Numbered from the stretch's first letter, positions 34,008-48,100 are shown. The stretch: DNA of 64,000 nucleotides from Marasmius tenuissimus (GCA_029532415.1 JAQOTA010000047.1:1612001-1676000), one strand, 5' to 3'. A program made the numbers and translations. Notes: a model not told the origin generated them from the letters alone.

Positions 34008-36102
34008 CCATCAACTCGGTTATCTAGGTGTTGAAGATTGGTAGGAGGCAGTGGATGTATCCCCTGTTGAGTTGGGAATGTGGTCGGCCTATGATGTTAC
34101 ATGTGAGCCAATTGCCAATACATTAATACATTGACAGAGTGACTGCAGATCTAGTTGGAGGTCCTGAGACTCACCTCCCAAACAAAGCAGTCGCGGTCCA
34201 CAAGCAAACCAGGATGGCGTAAGTGACTCCGAGGCCTTTGGTGCTGGCAGGTAGTAGCATTTCTATGAGAATCAATGTAAAGAAAGGTACAAGTTGTTCT
34301 TGTGAGAAGGGGGCCTAGGGAAGGATGGACGGGTGTCCACTGCCAGTGACAGCATCAGGTCATTTCCTTTTAATTCATGTCCTTGTCCTTTTCCTTGACT
34401 GCATCACAATCACATTCCAGGAATAGTTTTTCTGCTGTGTGGTCAGCTGCATTGCCAAGCAGATTTAGACTCCATATCACCAGTACTTGAATAGCATATG
34501 CTCCTGTGTTCAGTTCTGTGATGACTGTCATCATGATTGAAACAATTTCTAGTCCCTGTGAGATCTACAGAATGTCTTGGTAATATAGCTGAACAACAAT
34601 GAGCTCTGATGAGAGGTTTCCCGGAGTGGCAGGTTCTGGAATACTGACCTTCAATCAGAAGATTCTAGTAATCAGGTTTGTTCGAAGCGTCTGGTGTACA
34701 ACACGGCTCGGGAAGAACATCTGTACGGTAAAGCTCAAAGCTCCCGAAGCCATTCAGTCCGACACACTGGCTTCAAGACAACCATGTATCTGCCATTCGG
34801 AACCTTCCGGGGAGCTTCACCACACACAGGCTCCCGGAGCCCTCACCCGTGGCTGGCCTGCTTTGCTTCCTTTAGTGGTCCACATCCACCGCAATATCAA
34901 ACCGAGCGGCCAGCAGTGACCACACGCTTAGTATTGGAGAGACTTGTCCGGGAAACCGTAGCCGATGGCTCAATTCAAATTCGGATACGCAACCTTTCTC
35001 TCAAACTTGTATAGATTGAAGTGTGTTTTTCAGATTCGGTTTTACTCGGGTTGTGTAATCGCATCCACACTGACTGCATTAAAGAACTCTGTTTTCAATC
35101 TCGCCACCTGTTGACATAACCGCTTGCAACGGAAGATTTGTGAACCAGGTTTTTGCCCCACAGCCTGATGGAGCTGCTCCAGCTGCCATTCCCGTGCGAT
35201 TCATCTGTGGCGTTATTCGGCGCAAGCTACAGGCTCCCGTATGAAAGTGTCCATAGCTCCACACTCTGCCCTCGACCGGTCGTCCTGATCAACGTCGCTC
35301 GAGAAGAATCCTAGTCAAGTGAGTGCGGGATTGAGCCGAGAATGAAACACCTACTCGGTGTGGACATCAACTACACCGTCTATATCACGGACATCCGTGG
35401 GAGATTCACTCATTGGGACTTCTTAGTCCATCAAAGAAGATATACTATGGGCGCGCAGAGCCAACGAAGTAGATGCACTCTGCTCCAATGCCAATACCAA
35501 CCCCAGCCCAGTCACGGTGAATGCAAACAGAACCACACTTGCCATAGCCTAGTTGAATCGTAGAAATGGTCTTGAATTCGGTTATGCATCACCATTCGTC
35601 GATTTCACAGCCTTCAATTTGATTCCATTCAGAAGGTGGAGATGTCGGTGTATTGCTATTTTCGTTCGGTCTCCTCTGGGGCTGTGGTTTTGGGTTCATT
35701 CGATAACTCGACGCTCCGGCCAAAGTGGGCAAGCGCGGATACCCATCCTCCCGCCTTGGGCACACGGGTGCATACAATGAGTCTTGTGGTATAATGTGAG
35801 CGTGATGAATATATGCCGCACGGGGTCTATCTCTGTATCAATCAGTCGGGCCCTCACCGTAATTTCGAATTTGGATTCGGGCAGCTGACAGAAGCCCGTG
35901 CCAATGGCTGGAAAGACCGAAGAGGATTAAGGTTCAATTCACTTGCCACCGTCGCTTATCCGAACAGAAGCAAACACACGTTACGCCTCAAGTTATATAT
36001 TGGGAATCTAACCTTCCGAACTTGACGCCCATCACACTCTTTCTTCCCATCTGAGCGTCCCATTGAACCTCTCTTCCGAGCAGATCTCCTTGGCAGAAGA
36101 GA
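34008..36102. other. No recognisable gene
   Basis: Short frames on both strands, none with a family motif. A minus-strand stretch near 35545-35450 reads MASVVLFAFTVTGLGLVLAL, a lone hydrophobic segment that could be a signal or membrane helix, but no exon context supports a gene. Confidence 0.4.
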
Positions 36103-37828
36103 TGGATGAGACTCCTACTGTTGGTGAAAATGCTGTGTTTGTCTCGACATTCACCAAGAACTCCGTCCTCGATCTAGTCAAGGTGCTGACTGGAGCTATA
36201 TTTTACGGTAGTTCTTTCGAGCCTTCTTCATGCCGATATTGCTGATTCATCCCTTTTAGGTGTATACACCTGGTCTTGCTTTTGGCTGCTCTCAGTATTC
36301 TTGGGTATGTTGTTTGCTAACAAGATATACGTGACCATGACTCAATATGTGCTCCCTTCGAATTCCTGACCCGCAGTCGCCGAGAGGGCAAGATGAAAGC
36401 AAGAATCGTCTTGATATAGGCACTTCTGGTCATGTTCGCAATGTCATCGTTCGAATTTTGGGGAATTGTGCGACTTTGCTTCCGGAGTATCCAAATTATT
36501 CTGGTCAACGACGTTGACATGACTTATACCGAAAAGTTGTTGGCGTTCGCTGACGAATTCACTAAGTTTGGTGCCGTGATGCAGGTCATGCTTCCTCTTG
36601 AGGTCAGTGTCTTTGAATCGCTACTCCCTTCGAGGACAAAACATCGCCCATCTCGTATTCGTCGCAGATTTTGATTGGAGATGGAATTGTTCTTTGGAGA
36701 GCCTGGAAGCTTTGCGCGGAGAACAGAAAAATGGTCTACCTTCCGATGATATTGCTATTCGCCACGACGGGTGAGATATTATTTGCCCACTTGTTTCTTC
36801 CATCCCGGTCTAGACTAACACCACCCCATTAGTTTGCTCTTTCTCATTCTTTGGATGCATTGTTAAGAACGATTGGCCGGTTGAATACCCTAACACCTGC
36901 AACAAACTCCAAATCTCCGCGTTCAGTCTATCAATGGCTACCAATCTTGTGGGCACGCTGGTGGTTGGTTATAAAGTCTGGTATGTACAATTGACAATGT
37001 CTCACCTCACCCTTCTACTTCGGGCTCGTGTGTGGCCACAATTTGTCGCTGACTCGACCGTCGCTGTCAGGGCCTACCGCCAGTCTGAGGGGGAGTTCCT
37101 CGGTCAACGTCGCCAGCGTACTCGAGCCGAGAAAGTGCTTGTGCTGTTCCTCGAGTCTGGCGTTGTCTACTCCATCCTATGGGTACTGTACCATTTCGAG
37201 TAAAACAACAGTCACGGGTCACGGACCCTGTTGTTGAACCCAAATGTCATGCAGTGTCACGCGTCCCATACCAGTCTGCCGAAAACAAATCTTCATTGGG
37301 CCGAAAAATTTTGGCCCAGGGACCCCTCTCACCCGCAAAGTCGCCGAAAATTTTCGGCATGTCCCAGGTCTCGAAGGCCTGTGCCGAATCCAAAGTTTCG
37401 GTCAAACCGGTCACGCGTCCCACCCCATGCCGAATTACTCGAAATGGTACAGTAAGCCTCTTTGACCGGTGATTCAGTAATCGAGCCCTGTCCGACTCCG
37501 TTTGCTAGGTCATCCAACTCGTTGTCATTCTCTTGCCGCCCGCCAGTACCTTCCCCGGGAAGGCTGTTCAGCAAGTTTTCACGACGAGTAGCATCCAGAT
37601 GGTGGTAAGTTCCCCAGCTCCAATGTCCCGGTGCCCAATCTCACCGAGTTGCCTTGCAGGGAATTTACCCGACCTTGTTGGTTGTGCTTATTTACTTGCA
37701 ATACTCTATGCGGGACTCAGCTAGAACGCTCTCAACTAACGCCACTTTACCGACGAGCAACTCGGTCACGGTCTATGACACGTCCGGTGGGAGCAAGACG
37801 ACCTTGGGGTCAACAAAGATGGCTTAGT
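36103..37828 (+). pseudogene. Seven-transmembrane fungal membrane protein, damaged copy
   Basis: Spliced exons encode a known Agaricomycete multi-pass family of unknown function. They run: MDETPTVGENAVFVSTF; a helix LVLLLAALSILG; ALLVMFAMSSFEFWGI; ILIGDGIVLWRAWKL (36672 on); VYLPMILLFATT; VCSFSFFGCIVKNDW; SMATNLVGTLVVGYKVW; YRQSEGEFLGQRRQRTRAEK with VLVLFLESGVVYSILW (to 37182); VIQLVVILLPPAST; and GIYPTLLVVLIYLQYSM, ending at a TAG near 37828. Introns are short GT...AG. A TAG at 36417-36419 interrupts the third exon, and the previous exon needs a one-base shift, so it is probably a pseudogene. A 267-bp MITE lies in the intron starting at 37183. Confidence 0.75.
37186..37452 (+). mobile_element. 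267-bp MITE supplying most of a 7TM-gene intron
   Basis: Perfect 18-bp inverted repeats, CTGTACCATTTCGAGTAA at 37186-37203 and its complement at 37435-37452, are flanked by TA (37184-37185 and 37453-37454). That fits a Tc1/mariner-type insertion. The splice donor GT at 37183-37184 overlaps the left TA, so the element forms the 5' part of the intron. The interior is non-coding. Confidence 0.85.
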
Positions 37829-40437
37829 ATGTATTCAAGTCAGTGTTTATACCTTTCATGATTTTGGATTGGAAGGATTGTCAACTGTTCTCCAAAGGAT
37901 TCGATATATAGTATCCCTTCGTGTCCCGTTGATCTGCGCCCCACCGTTCCCTCTCCGATACGTACCACTAGTTTGCAGTCAAAAATGAAACCAGACGAGC
38001 GAATCCCGATCAGTTATCGTGGCCCATCAAGGGTTACCAGACGCTTCGCACCAATATCTCAGCGACTTGTTGGCCTCGCGGTTATGCTACGCTTCTACCT
38101 CTCGTAGCATGCTCGCTACCTCGAGACTCTGGTCAATCGAGCTTGTACGATTCAAACCTTGGTCATCAGCATCAGCTCAACTCGGGTGATCTAGGCTCCA
38201 TCAGGTACTTCGCTGATGGTCCGACAATGAACAGATTAAGGATCTGTCGGAAATCACGGGACGATAGTCACAAGACGTTACTGCAATCCAAACTTCTACC
38301 TCCTAGAAGTCAATTTTCAAGACTCGCGCCATTCTCCGGTACAACCACCGATATCCCATGAACTCCATCTTCGAGGTTAGATCTATTACCTGCGGCGATG
38401 AGATGAATGGGAGTGGAGTGGTGAGTGCGCGATTTATTCGACGTTAATCGCTCATGCTCAAAAACCTGATCAAAAGGCTTCACACTTGCCTCAGAAATGG
38501 AATGGAAATCAGGAAGGCGGGAATAGGGTCTTTTGTGGCCAGGATGGGTCATGGTATTAGTGGCAGTGGGACGTGCAAGAAGCAGTCTCGGGAGATACCT
38601 ACAACCTAAGAATTCGGAGACTAATACTTAGTGTCAAGCCACTTAGCTGTTAGCCCTCCTCAAGACCGTGGTCACGGCACAGAACATTTTCTCAGCACCC
38701 GTGTGGCAGGTCTGAATCTCTATTATCCCTCGCTCTGACAAATGCGGAGACTTGCTTCCATTATCAATGACTGATAAGTTAGGAATGTGACTGGGGGGAG
38801 GTGGGCAACACTTCCCACTTCTACAATTTCAATCAGAATACATGAGCTCATCAGTCACAGTGAAGATCAATACCACAAGGGAGCCCAAGGCGAATTGTCC
38901 TTGGCAGAGAAAGGATAAAGGGGGCGCGCAAATAAGGATGAGGGGAAAGGCTTTCATCGAGAACGAGAGGTACAGTTGATCAACCACAATGACATACGGT
39001 ACTTTATACTCAACGGACCTGTGCCACTGGGAATAACATTGCTCTTTTGGTATCTCGTCATGATATGCCGGAAGCAGATGTACACGGATATGCAATGATT
39101 TTACAAAGATGAGTACTATCCACATCAATCCAAGGTCTTTGTGAGCCTTCTTGGGTAGTCCTCATTCCCGGCCAACAGACTTTGTGACTTGGAGGCATGA
39201 TCGTGAAATCACTATCGGCTATTTGAAGTAAATTATCGTGCGGGATTCGAGTGCATTATTGGACAAACCACCGACCTATGGAGCTGATCGAATTCATGGA
39301 TACTTTTCTTCTCATGATCGCAGCGCCGGATACTCCGATGTGGAGCGAGAAGTGAGCATTACCTGCCTGGGCTGACATTGATGCCTGACACAATGACGCA
39401 TGGTTTCTAGCGAACTGCGCTTGAGGTTTGGGAAGCTGAGTTTCAACCCACGCTTTTTGTCGATGAGATCAGGACTAACCGCCTCTTAGGCACAATACAC
39501 TGATCAAGCTTCACACCTGATCCTTTTTGAGAGATCCTGCCCATTTTTGAGGCAGGTAGAATCAAATCGGGCGACTCAGCCAATCTCAGCGGGAGGTGAC
39601 GCACCGAGCACTCAGGTTGCGAGCGATAGAATATAGAGACGGACTTGAGCAAAGTAATTTGAGATCGTAAAACCTGGGGCAGGGTGGCCGTCTTGAGATT
39701 ATCCCTAAATTGGCGGCAGTGATTGCTTTGTTTTGGTAGGTCGTTTTTTCTCGGCTACTTCCCGAAACTATGAGGCCTCAAGCAACCCGAATTGCTTTGG
39801 TCTTACCAGCCGGATCAGGGTTGGATGAATGGTAGGGTAGTGAAAAAGCGGCAGTATACATCTAATGTGTTTTCAGGCGTCGAGCCGATAAGGAGTAGAC
39901 AATTAAGGGCCAGTTGGCAGTAACGGTGTATAAGAGGCAAAGGGAACTAGCACGAACAAGTACCACGGACTACCAACGAGATATGTGCAGAAATGCTTAT
40001 TGATAATTGCTTCGATCTGTATCATGATCGAAAGCCTCAATTCCTGCATCACCGGCTTTAGCAATAAAATCTGAAGAAACCGTGGGCGATCTATATGGTA
40101 TAGACTGGGGTGTGGACCTCAACGGAATCACCTCTTTTCGTGATACACCCATCTTCGCAAGAACCTCCCATTGTACTTCCCCTGAGCGGTATTGAGATGA
40201 CAGCATCCCATACCACCCTGTTGGCATCTCTCTCCTGAGTCAAGAGGCGTGAATAGGAAGTGACGAAGTAGGTGATACGCGTATCCACGCATCGAAGTAT
40301 CGTAATATAAAGACTAGTGGACGTCGAGAGGGTGGATTTCCAGCGTTGATCTCGTTCTGGTAGCTGTCATGGTAGTCACCAAACCGCATGAAAGGGGGTC
40401 GTGATGTCATCGCCATAACGGGGCTTGTGAGGAGAAA
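37829..40437. other. No recognisable gene
   Basis: Only short frames without motifs. No repeats stand out by eye. Confidence 0.45.
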
Positions 40438-40744
40438 TAGAGGAGGTCAGAGTATGTGTTTGGGTCGATTCTGGAGTCGATTCTGGGGTCGATTCTGGGG
40501 TCGATTCTGGGGTCGATTCTGCAGTTTCGAGTCCGGACTCGAAACTCGCGTCAGAATCGACATCGATTCTGTCAAGGTCGATTCTTTGGGTCAAATCAAC
40601 GCAGATTTGATTGTTACGTACTGATTGCCTGCGGAATTAAAATGCGGGTGGTCAGATTAGAAGTCGATTCTAGTCGAAAATGGGGTCCTTGAAATTCAGA
40701 ATCGACCCGAGAATCGACCTGATTCCGCACTCTGACCTCCTCTA
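40438..40744 (+). mobile_element. 307-bp MITE with TCGATTCTGGGG repeats
   Basis: Perfect 16-bp inverted ends, TAGAGGAGGTCAGAGT at 40438-40453 and its complement at 40729-40744. Inside the left end is a tandem array of a 12-bp unit TCGATTCTGGGG (about 40468-40520). AGAATCGAC/GTCGATTCT copies in both orientations are scattered to the right end. Dense subterminal repeats suggest a hAT-type derivative. No clear target duplication. Peptides such as TPESTPES from this stretch are repeat artefacts. Confidence 0.75.
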
Positions 40745-41073
40745 ATGGCAGGTACGCTAGGCTGTGTATCGCTCTCCTCCAGGTACGTCAGGTAAACTCG
40801 AGAATAAGTGAATGGTTGCTGAATTGGTACGTTGACGGATCCGGGGAAGGAATATAGTGTGGCGGTGGGGAAGAACTGAAAGGCGTCGTTGGTGTATGCA
40901 TATCCGTCGAATTGAACAGGTCCTTTCTTCTCAGTATTATTGGTATGTGCTCTCGTGAGATCCAGAGACGAGTTATTCTCGAACACCTTGACGATAATCG
41001 CACTACTGAGGTTGTTTAGTATAACATACGAGGCGTGGAATGGATCAAATACATACATCGCTTCAGAGCTCAA
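40745..41073 (-). CDS. Unknown protein fragment abutting a MITE
   Basis: The minus strand is open with good composition: AMYVFDPFHASYVILNNLSS, VQFDGYAYTNDAFQFFPT and FTYSRVYLTYLEESDTQ. The MITE begins exactly after ...PSVPAI, so the insertion cuts or ends the frame. Beyond the MITE a short frame PHKPRYGDDITTPFHAVW (about 40430-40376) may be the original continuation. No family recognised. There is no ATG at the 5' edge (41073 is TTG), so an upstream exon is likely. Confidence 0.35.
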
Positions 41074-43058
41074 GGATCACTAATCCTTTTTCGACGTGGC
41101 AGCCTCAACATCCATGTCTGTCCACTCGTAACCCAAGACCAGCCTGATACAACGAGAGCCAAACTATGATTAAGCAAGAGGCGGACTGGAGACGTTGGCA
41201 AGACTCCACTGAAAGTCAATCGCCTATGTTTTGCTCCATGCTGGTAGATTCGTGGGCTTGGCGTAGTTCCTCTCGGGGTGTTTCTGTCGAACCATCTCCC
41301 TCTCAACAACTCCCCCTCTCATCGACCACCAGTTCCACCAAATAGCGTGTGATTCTTCGTGCTACTCAAGCCGCCATCGTAAGATTTGGACAACAGTGTA
41401 TAAAAGGACAATCCCTTACCTACTCGTCTTCGCTCTTGCGTCTTGCCGGTGACTTTTACGCGCTGTTGACGTCATCTGAATGCTTGATATCTGTCTCGTA
41501 CTCCCGTTAGTCTTCAGGTTTTTTTGGAATTATTGAAGAGGAATGGATAGAGGTATTTAAGTATGTGCGAGAGGTGAGTGGGTGAGAGGTACGGCGTGTT
41601 CAGTGGGCTCAGGTTCCAGGGCACAGGGTTCGGGATAAGCCGAGTCGACCACGTGAAATGTCTCAGCGCCTTTTCCTTGCCCTTCTCTCGGACCATAACA
41701 CCCGCCACCGTAGCTCCCCAGATTTCTTACTAGTGAGTGACCTTTCGAGCTCTAGAGTCGGCGATTTAGGGAGAGCGAGACGTGCTATGTATACTCAACA
41801 GATTCGACTTGAACGACAGCTAGGTCACTGCTTCAATTTGGCTTGGAATTAGCAGCACATCGAGATGTTTATCAGTGAACTGGACTGTCGAGCTCGAAGG
41901 CTCAACTCGACCCTAAAACTCTACGCAAAGTTTCAATAGGGTTCAAAGTTCCTGATGAATGAAGGAGACACTTTCTTGGTCACACCCAGTTCTGCCATTC
42001 GGCTTTCGGCCAAACACACTATTTTGGGATCCAGAAGATATAAGAAAGCGACGTTTGGGGTGTTAGGTACGCTAAATCTGCGTTCTCCGCTTTGAATGAT
42101 TAAGAATAACGCGCTACCAAATTTATTGAAGAGCTACGTGGCGACGTTCAGATGTGGGGGACTGCAAGAACTCCTGAACAATCTCTGAATCTTCAAAAAT
42201 CCACTTGAGGATGTTCATCGTGCTGCTTGGTTGTCGGTTCTCATTTTGCGTTTGCTTCTTATTTCCTTGTCAAGTGCTCGACGCTCTCCTTTTACTGGTA
42301 TCCACATCAGTTGAAATGAGCTTTTTGGAAGGACATTCTGCTCCCTGTGTTACCCGCGGATGGAAACACACGGTTTTCCGTCAACGTTGACTTTCGTGAC
42401 TGAAAACAAGAGGTACCGACTCATCAGTAATAACTGTCTTTAATGGTCCAGGTGAAAAGTTTCAGCCCAAGTACAGATCCAGGACTCAATTGAATTGACT
42501 TTCGTTCCTGTGTTGAAGGCTTATGCCGTCGAAACCGTCCTATCAACTCGGACAAGTCTGTAGCTGCCGGTGAAACCGCGTATTGCAAAGTGGCAAGCAT
42601 CCGATCTGATAGTGTGAGTCTACAGCAATCTATTCTCGGCCCCGTTCTTAGGGTGTGAAGGCAAGAATGCATGCTGAATTGACGTTTCGGTAAGTGTGCG
42701 CCCCTCAGTAGCTCTTGAGTTTGGTCAAGACATGATGGAGGGTTGTTGTAATCCCGTCCGAGAATTTGGGATTATGTTCCAATTATAACACAAAGCAGAC
42801 GTTTATTCCTTTCAAAGAAAGATCACCAAGGCCGAATAAATATTCAGTGCTGGTGTGAGTGTATAGCCGCGACTAAGGTGGGTTTCTGATACATAGAGTC
42901 TATAAGTAATTTGTTCATGCAAGTAACCAAAATGCAAAGCTGATATATCTCGGTAAAGTTCAACCACTAGGGACTTGTGCGTTCCCTTTTTGAGAGAGGG
43001 ATATACCAGCCGGGTATGAATGAAAAAACAAACGGGAGCGATTCAAGCCAGTCAGATT
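41074..43058. other. No recognisable gene
   Basis: Short frames only. No element termini or coding motifs identified. Confidence 0.45.
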
Positions 43059-44811
43059 CTAGAACTGCTGCAGAGGTCCTCCGAGATCCCTGCGATAATC
43101 TGGCGGATCCTCCAATCCATTGGGCTGCAGAAGACGTCGATACAATTCCCGCACCATGTCAGGAACTGTTAGGCCTGTCTCCGTTTCTTCTCTAGCTAGC
43201 ATCTGTCTTGGGTGGCGACTACCGGCATCATTGGTATTCACCAGGCTGATAGCCAATGCACCATTGAGACCATGGTCATTGCTCGAAGAATTTGTCGCTT
43301 GTTGAAATGTGGAAGGTGCTGAGTTGTGTCGTCTGAGTGACCAAAGATGTGATTCTGGTGGTGCGACCTGAGCCTGCAATCTGGATCTACCGGAATATTT
43401 TGGTGGAAAGGCTGTCCTTTTTTCGGATATAGTGGCAACAAAGGGCTCTAAGATGGGGATTGCGGGGTTAAACTTGGATGATGGAGTTATTTGATGCTTT
43501 CGGCGCCGCTGCCGTATTGCATAGAGAGTAATAAGCACTATTAATGCTAGAAATATGACGGACCCGACTGTTACTCCAGTGATCACTGCAGCAGGTGTCT
43601 TGGGTAACTTCGAGGTGGTCGTGGGTGTATTGGGCGGGGGAGTGTTGGGTGGGGGATTGTCATTGTCGCTAAAGACATTGACACCATCAACCAATATTTG
43701 GGCAGCGACAGCTTGATCATACAGATTGAAATTTGTTGACATAGGTGGGCCTCTCCAGGATCGGCTATAGATATTATTGCCCGTAGTTGCTAAATCTTGA
43801 ATGGCATTATACTTTTGATGAAAATCATCAGTATTCACTGCCTATCATAAGCAGGTAGATGATTCTACCCACATGAACTCCCAGTATTATCTTTGGGTTA
43901 TCATGCAGTCTGGCTGGAAGGATTCCCTTGCCCCGTTTATATGCTTCTGCAAGTCCTCTCAGGAGGTACATGTCACCATTGTTTCCTCCATCTTCACTGG
44001 TATTTCCATTGAAGAGGACACCATTCGAGCCCACACCCAGTTCATTCCCCAGCCTGTCTAAGGTAGAGGCCAGGGTTTGATGTAGTCTAATGAATGCAGA
44101 TGTCAGTACAACAGTCAGGAGGGTCTAGTGCTTGTTATAGACCATACCTTACACCGATATCTGCATCCCCAGTAATAGAGTACAAGATAGACATTGCCTC
44201 AATCATAACACCAATGGTGGAAGTCCCCTCTACCTGTGACAGAGATTTGTTGGCAATTTGAAGTAATATTGTCAAATGAGGCATTCCGTCCACTGCTGGA
44301 CAAGGCAGCATCATTAATGTGGTCCAATGTCAGTGAAGCTGCATGGACATATTTGGTGTCAGACGGTTCTGCCTCAGCATGTGAGGCTGATAATCTGGAG
44401 AAACAAATAGATGTCAGCTTGCCTGATATTGGTAGTAAACAATTCTGCTTACAATGAATACAAGCTATGGTTTAAGAGAATCAGCGGCAAGCTTACCTTC
44501 CAAGAACCATGCAACTTACACACTTTCATAGCGGCCCAATCTCCCATCATCTGAAGATTTATTCTGTAGTTGATGGTGAGTTGTAAGTATAAGTTCAGCA
44601 ATAGATATCTCACTTGGAATGTTGCTCCTTCAATTGTAAAATTCCGATTACTGCGAGTGTACTGGCATTGTGTGGGGACAGAAAAGCTTTTTGTTGCCAT
44701 TCTTCTATTCTGGGATGTGTCCTGGGATACTGTGAGCTGGTACACCCCATACCACCATTCACGTGCCAAGGAGATGAAAATATTATTGCCATGCGCCTTG
44801 GACCAGCGAAC

Positions 44812-44819
44812 TGCAGCAT
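44812..44819. repeat. Target-site duplication, left copy
   Basis: TGCAGCAT immediately outside the left terminus of the 6157-bp transposon. Identical to the 8 bp at the other end. Confidence 0.92.
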
Positions 44820-45155
44820 CAAGGGGGTGGCAATTCTTTAATTTTCGTACGAGGTCGATATTTTTTTTAAGAGCCAGTCCGACACCCCCCCCTCCCCCCT
44901 CCTTCCATAAAAGGTAAGATCTGGTTTGGATGCTCGAGAAAAGACAAGATAGATTGCTCATCGGCCAGGTAGGAGTGTAATAAACAAGTAATCAAACAGG
45001 AAAGTTATGTTTGATGTCGAGCTTGACGTCGCTCAGCATCATTCTCACCGCTGTCGCCTCGTTATCGCCATGAATAGATAGCTGTGGAGATATGTTAGGG
45101 TTAAGGTCCAACTCACAGCAAGCGTGCCAGGAAATTTCCTCCTGATCTCTTACCT

Positions 45156-48100
45156 TCACCGCCGCCGTTTGTTTCCTTTGCAAGCACTGCAAGCGTAATT
45201 TTTGGGAACTCGGGTTGGCACAGGGTTAAGGCAAAGTAGATGATACTGTTGGCCTGGTCAGTATCAAGCTTCTCGAACCAGACGTCAGACTCACCCATTG
45301 AGTTTCACAGCCTGCTACTCTACACTTCACCACCGTCATCCCTTCCTCTTTTTCCTCCTCGGTGATCTCATCCCCACAAACACATACCGCAAGCTCTTCA
45401 ATTATGAGTCTTCTTGAACGTTTCCGGGCTCTTCTACTTCTACCCCCCTCGAGAATGGCTCCTGTCAGCAATCACCAGATCTGACCTGGTGACACGTTGC
45501 ACTAAGCTTTCAGACAAGAGGAAACGAGGCAAAGATAAGAGAACTCTATACTGGTGAGGAATAAACCAGCTCAAGACTGGGGAATACATGCAGAGTATCT
45601 ACTTCTTATATACTACTGAGAGGACTACGGCGTGTGTCTACGGTGAGGTATGACATCAAGGTATGACATTGTGAAACAGTATCTGAAACAGGACCAACAT
45701 GTGTCTACAGCATGTGGGTCCCTTCATGTATCTACCATGTGTCTATATGATAAGATATGAGTCATGTGAGGGATAAGATATAGATAAGATGGAAAATGAT
45801 AAGATAAGGAGAAAAGATAAGATAGGAGGGAAATTCATGACAGCTCCATCTACCTTGCCGACATGATCATCATCTATCCGTCCGATTGGTGTTGATGAAC
45901 TGGCGCTGATATCCAACAATGAAGGCGAAGGAGGTGAAGTGACATTAGTTGCTTTTTAAGGTCGTCAGTGAGTACCCTCCGTGGATTTTTTGTATGACCC
46001 ACAATTGATGGTAATATTGACAGGTTCATTGTCCTCCGTCTACCCACTGGACACTTTCCCAGATTGGGAGTATAGGATATCAGACAGCTCAGGAAGGTCC
46101 TCATCGTCGTCCATCAAGTCACCAAATGCACACACAGTGGATCGAGCTGACTTGCCATCCATGAAACAGTCTGTCTCCATATCATTGTCATTTTTATCGA
46201 AGCCCGTCTCGGCGTCTGAGACCACTGGCGATGAATCAACATCATTTGTATCAGCTTCCGTGTCGCTGGACACTTTGGGGCTGTCACCACATTTGTTATC
46301 TGTTTCGTTCTCAGCTGGACTGTTTACATATATGAGATCATCCCTACACAGACACAGATTAATCTTCAGTACTACGGACAAGTTTTCACGCTGAAGACTA
46401 CTTACCGGAGCGCATTTCGTGAACTATGGGCTTCTGAGATCGCAAGAGGGGGTACCAGCTTTTTTTTTTGTGTTTCTTGACTTGATTTCACGATGACGGT
46501 TCTTCCAGATCTTGCGCATTGCATCCCGTTCCTCGCAACCGATCTCCCATAGGCTCTTGTAGTTGGCCGGAGTGATTGGGGCATGCTTTATGGCAATATG
46601 CTCCTTCATGTTATACTTCCATACTGCAGGATCTCCCGATGGGCACAGACTACAGATGAGGGGAACATTTGAGCAAGGTGAGTTGTCCGTTGACTGAGCT
46701 GCTGCTGTGTACGAAAATGACAGAAGATTACTGCAGGTAGAGCGCTTCCTGTCCACACGTAACCTTCCATTATGGCCACGTCCCTTTTCGAGATAGATTG
46801 CACATGTGGGGGATGGGCGTAAGCACAGCCCACATGGTTCCAGCAATGAAGGGGTGTTGACCGTGTCGAACAAGCAATGTGAACCCATATGTGCCAACAC
46901 CGTCTGTGCTAGCTTTGGGTTCAGGAGCACCGTTGGCGAACAGGCTGGGCACTTGTTTGGTTTAGCTCGATCTGCCAGCCGTAAGTCTTCCATATTTTCT
47001 GTTATGAAGCAGGCGGAACCTGACAATGGCTCGTTAGATTGAAGGTGGGCAAAAGAACACATGGAAACTTACCATTCTGTTCACGATATGGAAACTCGGT
47101 GAATTGCTTGGTCACCGGGATAGACCTGTAGTCATTGGACGTAAGATCACTAAGGAGGGAGGAGGCGAGTGTGACAAGAGCTGCACTACTGAACAGCCAG
47201 AAGGGTCGGCCGTTCACAGGCGTCGAAATGCCAGGATCAATAACACGGGTGAGTCTCCCTGGGACGGTATGAATGATATCAAGCTGACGTGTCGCCTTCC
47301 AGTCATGCTTTTCGGTAGGATCATCAACGTTGGTCGCGGGTTTGAGGCAGATAGCCTGATATTTGATGGTAACTATGTTCTCGCGGAGTAGCTCCAGTGC
47401 AATGTCTTCGGTACTTTTGGAATTGATATACAGTCCCCGTATCTCACCGATACAGAGAATGATGCCGTCTTCATCGACCTGAATTAGTGTCGCTATAGGC
47501 TCGTTGACCAACAGTCGCGGAGCACCAAAAGGTGATATCGAGGTGATCACAGAGTTCTGGTTTTCGTTTTCTTTGTAGCGGAGTTCCTTCTCTACCTGGC
47601 GAAGGCGGTCAGTGGACTCTGCAGCTGACAGTGTTGTTACGGTCAATGACTGGCAGCGAGAGGCGACGAGGCGATTTATCCCACTGCGGGTATTTAGCAA
47701 ATATGGTGGCCACTTCGGTAGCACCGGTCAGAAGATTTCCAAGTTGAAGAATATTGAGATTGACATTGTTCGCAACAAGAGTGTGTACGAGCCCAAAGAG
47801 AGTTTCGAGGCGGTCTGTCCCAAGTAGCGTGAAGTAGAACTCCCCACTTGGATCGTCTACCTTTGCTTTAGAGACGCAGAAATAGACATTCTTGACAAGG
47901 AATTGAATGTCAAGATACAGAGCTGTCGGGAGGAACCTCTTTGCTGCATTTCCGTCACGGAACAGAGCAAGAGCGAGGTGGCTGGCAGCTGAGAGATATT
48001 TCAGCTGTTCGGCAAGTGTCAGATCGACACAGATATAAGGGAAAACCAGCCAAAAACACATGGTGCCCAGTGTGAAGAGTGCGGTCCTGGCATCGGCGTT

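Noticed and set aside
40376..40692. TPESTPES and GRFWGRFW repeat proteins
   Set aside because: Translations of the 12-bp tandem repeat inside a MITE, open in several frames.
45749..45830. GATAAG cluster as a GATA-factor promoter
   Set aside because: It sits in a presumed intron of a dead transposon and looks like a purine-rich simple repeat.
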